A stretch of DNA of 28,395 nt from JACPFV01 sp035526825. Its GTDB lineage: Bacteria; Pseudomonadota; Gammaproteobacteria; Nevskiales; Nevskiaceae. Positions 24,257 to 28,395 of this stretch are shown here, one piece after another. Location: positions 1 through 28,395 of the forward strand of contig DATLBT010000135.1 in assembly GCA_035526825.1 (NCBI GenBank), read 5' to 3'. The position numbers and the translations under genes are program-made. Numbering within the stretch: position 1 is the first letter of the stretch; every line of letters starts with the position of its first letter. The notes under the pieces are model-generated. The model saw nothing but the letters and a program-made list of their open reading frames with translations. It searched no databases and was not told the origin of the DNA.

Positions 24257-24348
24257 GTTCGATACTCCCTGTTTTTGCGAGCGGGCTTTCGCCCTTGGCG
24301 GGACTATACCGCCGCGTCGACGGGGCAGCGCGGTGATGCAGGTCTCAC
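24257..24348. promoter_or_regulatory. Divergent intergenic region between the FecR-like gene and the RsbW-like gene
   Basis: 92 bases between two divergent starts. On the - strand there is a TATAGT -10-like box (24303-24308), without a clear -35, and downstream of it a GGGC-GAAA-GCCC hairpin with a GNRA loop (24285-24296) in the expected 5' leader of the FecR-like mRNA, then AGGGAG before its ATG. On the + strand I see no convincing promoter for the RsbW-like gene. Confidence 0.35.
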
Positions 24349-24822
24349 ATGACCGCTGAACGGCGTCGTTTTCGTGCGCGGACGGATGCGTTGCCGCGCG
24401 TGAGCGCTTTCGTCGAGGCAGGCTGCCGGCGGCTGGGCGGTGGCCGCGAGACCGCGCTGCGCCTCGTACTGGTGGCGGAAGAGCTGTTCATCAACACCGT
24501 CGAGCACGGCTATGGTGGCGACAGCCTCAAGACGGTGGAGTTGCGCCTGCGGGCGACGGGGCATGAGCTCGAACTGACGATCACGGACCGCGCGCCGCCG
24601 TTCAACCCCTTCAACGAACTACCCGAGCCACTCACCGCAGCCGACCCTCGCGAGTTGCGCGTTGGCGGGCTGGGCTGCGCGCTGGTGGCGGGGATCACGT
24701 CGCGCCATGTCTACGAGCGCTGCGGGCCGCTCAACCGGGTCACCGTCGGCGTGCCCAGGCGCACGGGTACGCCGGCACGTGCAAAAAAAGTGGGCCGAAA
24801 CACGTCCAGGCGCTTTCGCTGA
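24349..24822 (+). CDS. RsbW-like ATP-binding protein (anti-sigma/serine kinase type)
   Basis: 157 residues. It is a GHKL/HATPase_c_2 protein: the N box LVAEELFINTVEHGYGGDS (Glu and Asn for Mg-ATP), the G1 box ITDRAPPFNPF with its Asp, and the G2 glycines RVGGLGCALV. These are the features of RsbW/SpoIIAB-type kinases, which phosphorylate a STAS partner and hold a sigma factor or other target. The C-terminus adds a basic tail (ARAKKVGRNTSRRFR) that may be non-conserved. It lies on the + strand 3' of the STAS-MBL-CHASE2-PP2C run, separated by the - strand FecR/OmpA pair. No sigma factor is encoded near it, so its output target is elsewhere or is not a sigma factor. Confidence 0.88.
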   Translation: MTAERRRFRARTDALPRVSAFVEAGCRRLGGGRETALRLVLVAEELFINTVEHGYGGDSLKTVELRLRATGHELELTITDRAPPFNPFNELPEPLTAADPRELRVGGLGCALVAGITSRHVYERCGPLNRVTVGVPRRTGTPARAKKVGRNTSRRFR

Positions 24823-24842
24823 CCGAGCACGTCGGGTAAAAT
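24814..24842 (+). promoter_or_regulatory. Possible carA promoter
   Basis: TAAAAT at 24837-24842 is a good -10 box, with TTTCGC at the -35 position 17 bases upstream (24814-24819), a weak match. A transcript would start at about 24849, just before the palindromic hairpin in the carA leader. It overlaps the end of the RsbW-like gene. Confidence 0.45.
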
Positions 24843-24857
24843 GCTCGCCTAATCCTG

Positions 24858-24883
24858 AACGGGGGCTCGAGCCCCCGTTTTCG
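24858..24883 (+). terminator. Perfect palindrome with T-tail in the carA leader
   Basis: AACGGGGGCTC (24858-24868) is followed directly by its exact reverse complement (24869-24879), then TTTTCG. In RNA the central bases form the loop, leaving a strong G-C stem with a U-run. It can terminate RsbW-like transcription. Because it lies downstream of the TAAAAT box, it could also attenuate carAB. It ends 31 bases before the carA ATG. Confidence 0.75.
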
Positions 24884-24910
24884 TGTCCACGCTACGGATT
24901 AGACGCTTCG

Positions 24911-26092
24911 ATGAACCACACCGTCCCGGCAATCCTCGCCCTCGCCGACGGTTCGGTTTTTTCGGGTATTTCCATCGGCGCCGACGGCGCCTGCGTCGGC
25001 GAGGTCGTGTTCAACACGGCCATGAGCGGCTACCAGGAAATCCTGACCGACGCTTCCTACCGCGAACAGATCGTCACGCTCACGTATCCGCATATCGGCA
25101 ACGTCGGCACCAATTTCGAGGACGGCGAGTCGCAGCGCGTGCAGCTCGCCGGCCTGGTCGTCCGCGAAGTGCCGCGGCCGCATTCGAATTTCCGCTCGAC
25201 CCAGGACTTCCGCGCCTGGCTGCGCGACAACGGCACGGTCGCCATCGCGGGCATCGATACGCGCCGCCTGACGCGCATCCTGCGGGATGGTGGCGCGCAG
25301 AACGGCTGCATCATCGCGGGCGCCGGCGCGAGCGAAGCCGCCGCACTGAAGAAGGCACGCGCCTTCCCGGGCCTGAAGGGCATGGACCTGGCCAAGGTCG
25401 TTTCCTGCACGAAGGCCTATGGCTGGACCCGCGGCAGCTGGGACCTGGCCGACAACAAGGAAGTCGTGCGCGCAGGCGGCCGCTTCCACGTCGTGGCTTA
25501 CGATTTCGGCGTCAAGTACAACATCCTGCGCTTGCTCGCCGACCGCGATTGCCGCGTCACCGTGGTGCCAGCCCAGACGCCGGCCGCCGAGGTATTCAAG
25601 CTCTCGCCGGATGGCGTCATGCTGACCAATGGCCCCGGTGACCCGGAGCCTTGCGACTACGCGATCCGCGCCGCGCGCGAGGTCATGGCCAGGAAGCTGC
25701 CGCTGTTCGGCATCTGCCTGGGCCACCAGATCCTCGGGCTCGCCGCGGGCGCCAGGACTCGCAAGATGAAGTTCGGCCATCACGGCGCGAATCATCCGGT
25801 CCAGGACCTCGAATCCGGGCGCGTGCTCATCACCAGCCAGAACCACGGCTTCGAGGTCGACGAGTCGACCCTGCCGGCCAACGCGAAGGTCACGCACCGC
25901 TCGTTGTTCGACGGCTCCAATCAGGGCATCCGGATCACCGACGCACCGGCCTTCAGCTTCCAGGGCCACCCGGAGGCCTCGCCGGGCCCCCACGACGTCG
26001 ACTACCTGTTCGACCGGTTCGTCGAGATGATGCAGAACGCCGCCAAGACGAGCCCGGTGCCCGCTGCTGCCGAGTCCGCCACGCATGCCTAA
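24911..26092 (+). CDS. carA: Carbamoyl-phosphate synthase small chain (glutamine amidotransferase)
   Basis: 393 residues from ATG 24911; the longer upstream frame runs through the hairpin and the RsbW-like gene and is not coding. CarA hydrolyses glutamine and passes ammonia to CarB for carbamoyl phosphate, feeding pyrimidine and arginine synthesis. The N-terminal domain has ALADGSVFSGISIGADGACV, EVVFNTAMSGYQEILTDASY and GIDTRRLTRILRDGG. The amidotransferase part has VVAYDFGVKYNILRLLADR, LTNGPGDPEPCDY, the nucleophile-bearing LFGICLGHQILGLA, and SFQGHPEASPGPHD with the catalytic His and Glu. Its stop overlaps the carB start by eight bases. Confidence 0.97.
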   Translation: MNHTVPAILALADGSVFSGISIGADGACVGEVVFNTAMSGYQEILTDASYREQIVTLTYPHIGNVGTNFEDGESQRVQLAGLVVREVPRPHSNFRSTQDFRAWLRDNGTVAIAGIDTRRLTRILRDGGAQNGCIIAGAGASEAAALKKARAFPGLKGMDLAKVVSCTKAYGWTRGSWDLADNKEVVRAGGRFHVVAYDFGVKYNILRLLADRDCRVTVVPAQTPAAEVFKLSPDGVMLTNGPGDPEPCDYAIRAAREVMARKLPLFGICLGHQILGLAAGARTRKMKFGHHGANHPVQDLESGRVLITSQNHGFEVDESTLPANAKVTHRSLFDGSNQGIRITDAPAFSFQGHPEASPGPHDVDYLFDRFVEMMQNAAKTSPVPAAAESATHA

Positions 26093-28395
26093 GCGCACTG
26101 ACCTCGAGTCGATCCTCATCATCGGCGCCGGCCCGATCATCATCGGCCAAGCCTGCGAGTTCGATTATTCCGGAGCCCAGGCCTGCAAGGCGCTGCGTCA
26201 GGAGGGCTACCGGGTGATCCTGGTGAACTCCAATCCGGCGACGATCATGACCGACCCGGAAATGGCCGACGCGACGTACATCGAGCCGATCCGCTGGCAG
26301 ACGCTCGAGCGCATCATCGCCAAGGAAAGGCCCGACGCGGTGCTGCCGACGATGGGCGGCCAGACGGCGCTGAACTGCGCGCTCGACCTCGCCAGGCACG
26401 GCGTGCTCGACAAATACGACGTCGAGCTGATCGGTGCAAACGCGACCGCGATCGACCTCGCCGAGGATCGCCAGAAATTCCGCGACGCGATGACCGAGAT
26501 CGGGCTCGGCTCGGCGCGCTCGGGCGTGGCGCATACGATCGAGGAAGCGCGCCGCATCCAGGCCGACATCGGTTTCCCGGTGATCATCCGACCGAGCTTC
26601 ACGCTCGGCGGCACCGGCGGCGGCATCGCCTACAACATGGAGGAGTTCGAGGATATCGCGGCGCGCGGCCTCGACCTGTCGCCGACCACCGAGGTCCTCA
26701 TCGAGGAATCGTTGCTCGGCTGGAAGGAATTCGAGATGGAGGTGGTGCGCGACCGCAAGGACAACTGCATCATCGTCTGCTCGATCGAGAACCTCGATCC
26801 GATGGGCGTGCATACCGGCGACTCGATCACCGTCGCGCCGGCGCAGACGCTGACGGACAAGGAATACCAGATCATGCGCGACGCCTCGATCGCGGTGCTG
26901 CGCGAGATCGGGGTGGACACCGGCGGCTCGAACGTGCAGTTCGCCATCCACCCGGGGGATGGCAGGATGGTGGTGATCGAGATGAATCCGCGGGTGTCGC
27001 GCTCCTCGGCGCTGGCGTCGAAGGCCACCGGCTTTCCGATTGCCAAGGTGGCGGCCAAGCTGGCCGTCGGCTACACCCTGGACGAGGTGAAAAACGAGGT
27101 GACCGGCGGCGCCACGCCGGCTTCCTTCGAGCCCAGCATCGACTACGTGGTCACCAAGGTGCCGCGCTTCGCTTTCGAGAAATTTCCGCAGGCCAATGAC
27201 CGGCTCACCACGCAGATGAAGTCGGTGGGCGAGGTGATGGCCATCGGCCGCACCTTCCAGGAATCGTTCCAGAAGGCGCTGCGCGGGCTCGAAGTGGGGG
27301 TGGACGGCCTCAATCAGAAAACCACCGATCGCGAAACGCTGGAGAAGGAACTGGGCGACCCCGGACCCGAGCGGATCTGGTACGTGGGCGACGCCTTCGA
27401 GAACGGCTTCACCCTGGATGAAGTGTTTCGGCTCACCCACATCGACCCCTGGTTCCTCGCCCAGATCAAGGAGATCGTCGACATCGAGATGGCGCTGGAC
27501 GACCGCAAGCTCGAGTCGGTCTCGAGGGACGAGCTGTACGAACTGAAACGCAAAGGCTTCTCGGACCGGCGCCTCGCGCACCTGTTGAAGTCGAACGAGA
27601 AGGCGGTAAGGGCTAGAAGGCATTCCCTGAACCTCCGGCCGGTGTTCAAGCGCGTGGACACCTGCGCCGCCGAATTTGCCACCGGCACCGCCTACATGTA
27701 CTCCACCTACGAGGAGGAGTGCGAGGCCGCCCCCACCGCGAAGAAGAAGATCATGGTGCTGGGCGGCGGTCCCAACCGCATTGGGCAGGGCATCGAATTC
27801 GACTACTGCTGCGTGCATGCCGCGCTGGCCCTGCGCGAGGATGGCTATGAGACGATCATGGTCAACTGCAACCCCGAAACCGTGTCGACCGACTACGACA
27901 CCTCCGATCGACTTTACTTCGAGCCGTTGACGCTCGAGGACGTGCTCGAGATCTGCGACCTGGAAAAACCCAAGGGCGTGATCGTCCAGTACGGAGGGCA
28001 GACCCCGCTCAAGCTCGCGCAGGCGCTGCAGGACAACGGGGTGCCGATCATCGGCACCTCGCCCGATTCGATCGACCTGGCCGAGGACCGCGAACGCTTC
28101 CAGAAACTGGTCGAGAAGCTTGGTCTCAAGCAGCCGCCGAACCGGACCGCCCGCAATCCCGACGAAGCGATCGCGCTCGCGCGCGAGATCGGGTATCCAC
28201 TCGTCGTGCGCCCAAGCTATGTACTCGGCGGCCGCGCCATGGAAGTGGTCCATTCCGACGCGGACCTCGCGCGCTACATCCGCGATGCGGTGAAGGTGTC
28301 GAACGATTCACCGGTGTTGCTGGATCGGTTCCTCGACAACGCGGTCGAGGTCGACGTGGACGTCATCGCCGACAAGGACGGCAACGTGCTGATCG
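26085..28395 (+). CDS. carB: Carbamoyl-phosphate synthase large chain (3'-truncated by the window)
   Basis: An open frame from ATG 26085 to the window edge, ~770 codons, about 70% of the usual ~1070. The start MPKRTDLESILIIGAGPIII is the classic one and overlaps carA by eight bases. The first ATP-grasp half has SGAQACKALRQEGYRVILVN, NPATIMTDPEMADATYIEPI, PTMGGQTALNCALDLA, RPSFTLGGTGGGIAYNMEEF and GDSITVAPAQTLTDKEYQIM. It is followed by the oligomerisation domain and then the second half (GGGPNRIGQGIEFDYCCVHA, VNCNPETVSTDYDTSDRLYF, RPSYVLGGRAMEVVH). No frameshift was found on reading it through. It makes carbamoyl phosphate from bicarbonate, ATP and CarA-derived ammonia. Confidence 0.97.
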   Translation, partial: MPKRTDLESILIIGAGPIIIGQACEFDYSGAQACKALRQEGYRVILVNSNPATIMTDPEMADATYIEPIRWQTLERIIAKERPDAVLPTMGGQTALNCALDLARHGVLDKYDVELIGANATAIDLAEDRQKFRDAMTEIGLGSARSGVAHTIEEARRIQADIGFPVIIRPSFTLGGTGGGIAYNMEEFEDIAARGLDLSPTTEVLIEESLLGWKEFEMEVVRDRKDNCIIVCSIENLDPMGVHTGDSITVAPAQTLTDKEYQIMRDASIAVLREIGVDTGGSNVQFAIHPGDGRMVVIEMNPRVSRSSALASKATGFPIAKVAAKLAVGYTLDEVKNEVTGGATPASFEPSIDYVVTKVPRFAFEKFPQANDRLTTQMKSVGEVMAIGRTFQESFQKALRGLEVGVDGLNQKTTDRETLEKELGDPGPERIWYVGDAFENGFTLDEVFRLTHIDPWFLAQIKEIVDIEMALDDRKLESVSRDELYELKRKGFSDRRLAHLLKSNEKAVRARRHSLNLRPVFKRVDTCAAEFATGTAYMYSTYEEECEAAPTAKKKIMVLGGGPNRIGQGIEFDYCCVHAALALREDGYETIMVNCNPETVSTDYDTSDRLYFEPLTLEDVLEICDLEKPKGVIVQYGGQTPLKLAQALQDNGVPIIGTSPDSIDLAEDRERFQKLVEKLGLKQPPNRTARNPDEAIALAREIGYPLVVRPSYVLGGRAMEVVHSDADLARYIRDAVKVSNDSPVLLDRFLDNAVEVDVDVIADKDGNVLI

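Noticed and set aside
25953..28253. A 766-codon open frame on the - strand opposite carA/carB
   Set aside because: carB on the + strand has complete, unmistakable CarB motifs. The antisense frame is a codon-bias shadow typical of high-GC genes; its product is rich in His, Arg, Asp and Leu with no recognisable domain.

Overview
The window is high-GC, densely coded DNA from a Gram-negative bacterium, most probably a gammaproteobacterium of the Xanthomonadales or a close relative. The reasons are the hrcA-grpE-dnaK-dnaJ order with sigma-32-type promoters, the dapB and carA-carB genes lying in the same neighbourhood, a PA0069-type radical SAM gene, and a GGGATTAGGG-type G-rich intergenic repeat of the kind seen often in that group. 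The assignment rests on gene order and motifs only. No rRNA, tRNA, insertion sequence, integrase or CRISPR array was seen. Every gene is on the + strand except one two-gene unit at 23196-24256.

Layout. (1) 1-1642: the end of a large, probably surface-exposed repeat protein, a small cysteine-rich lipoprotein, and an OmpA-type outer-membrane protein. (2) 1692-6542: the heat-shock block hrcA, grpE, dnaK, dnaJ. Sigma-32-like promoters lie before grpE and dnaK. Between dnaK and dnaJ lies a strong terminator hairpin flanked by G-rich repeats. (3) 6728-17169: a complete-looking Flp/Tad pilus cluster: flp (49 codons), cpaB, cpaC, a small lipoprotein, tadG-like, two tadE-like genes, cpaE/tadZ, cpaF/tadA, tadB, tadC, tadD. 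Most genes touch or overlap by an ATGA, so this reads as one operon. A terminator-like hairpin after flp would let the pilin be made in excess. No prepilin peptidase gene is present. (4) 17247-19739: dapB, an SSAT2-like GNAT acetyltransferase and a PA0069-family radical SAM protein. (5) 19765-24822: a signalling cluster made of a STAS anti-anti-sigma protein, a metallo-beta-lactamase-fold hydrolase, a CHASE2-PP2C membrane phosphatase, a divergent FecR-domain protein plus OmpA lipoprotein, and an RsbW-like HATPase. Together these have the parts of a partner-switching system with a built-in periplasmic sensor. (6) 24911-28395: carA and the first ~770 codons of carB, cut by the window edge.

The most interesting points are these. 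The usual grpE-dnaK-dnaJ-dapB-carA-carB neighbourhood, as in Pseudomonas, is split twice, by the Tad cluster and by the signalling cluster. The signalling cluster pairs a CHASE2-PP2C phosphatase with a metallo-hydrolase and a FecR/OmpA envelope pair, and its output is unknown. It is the best candidate here for an undescribed system.
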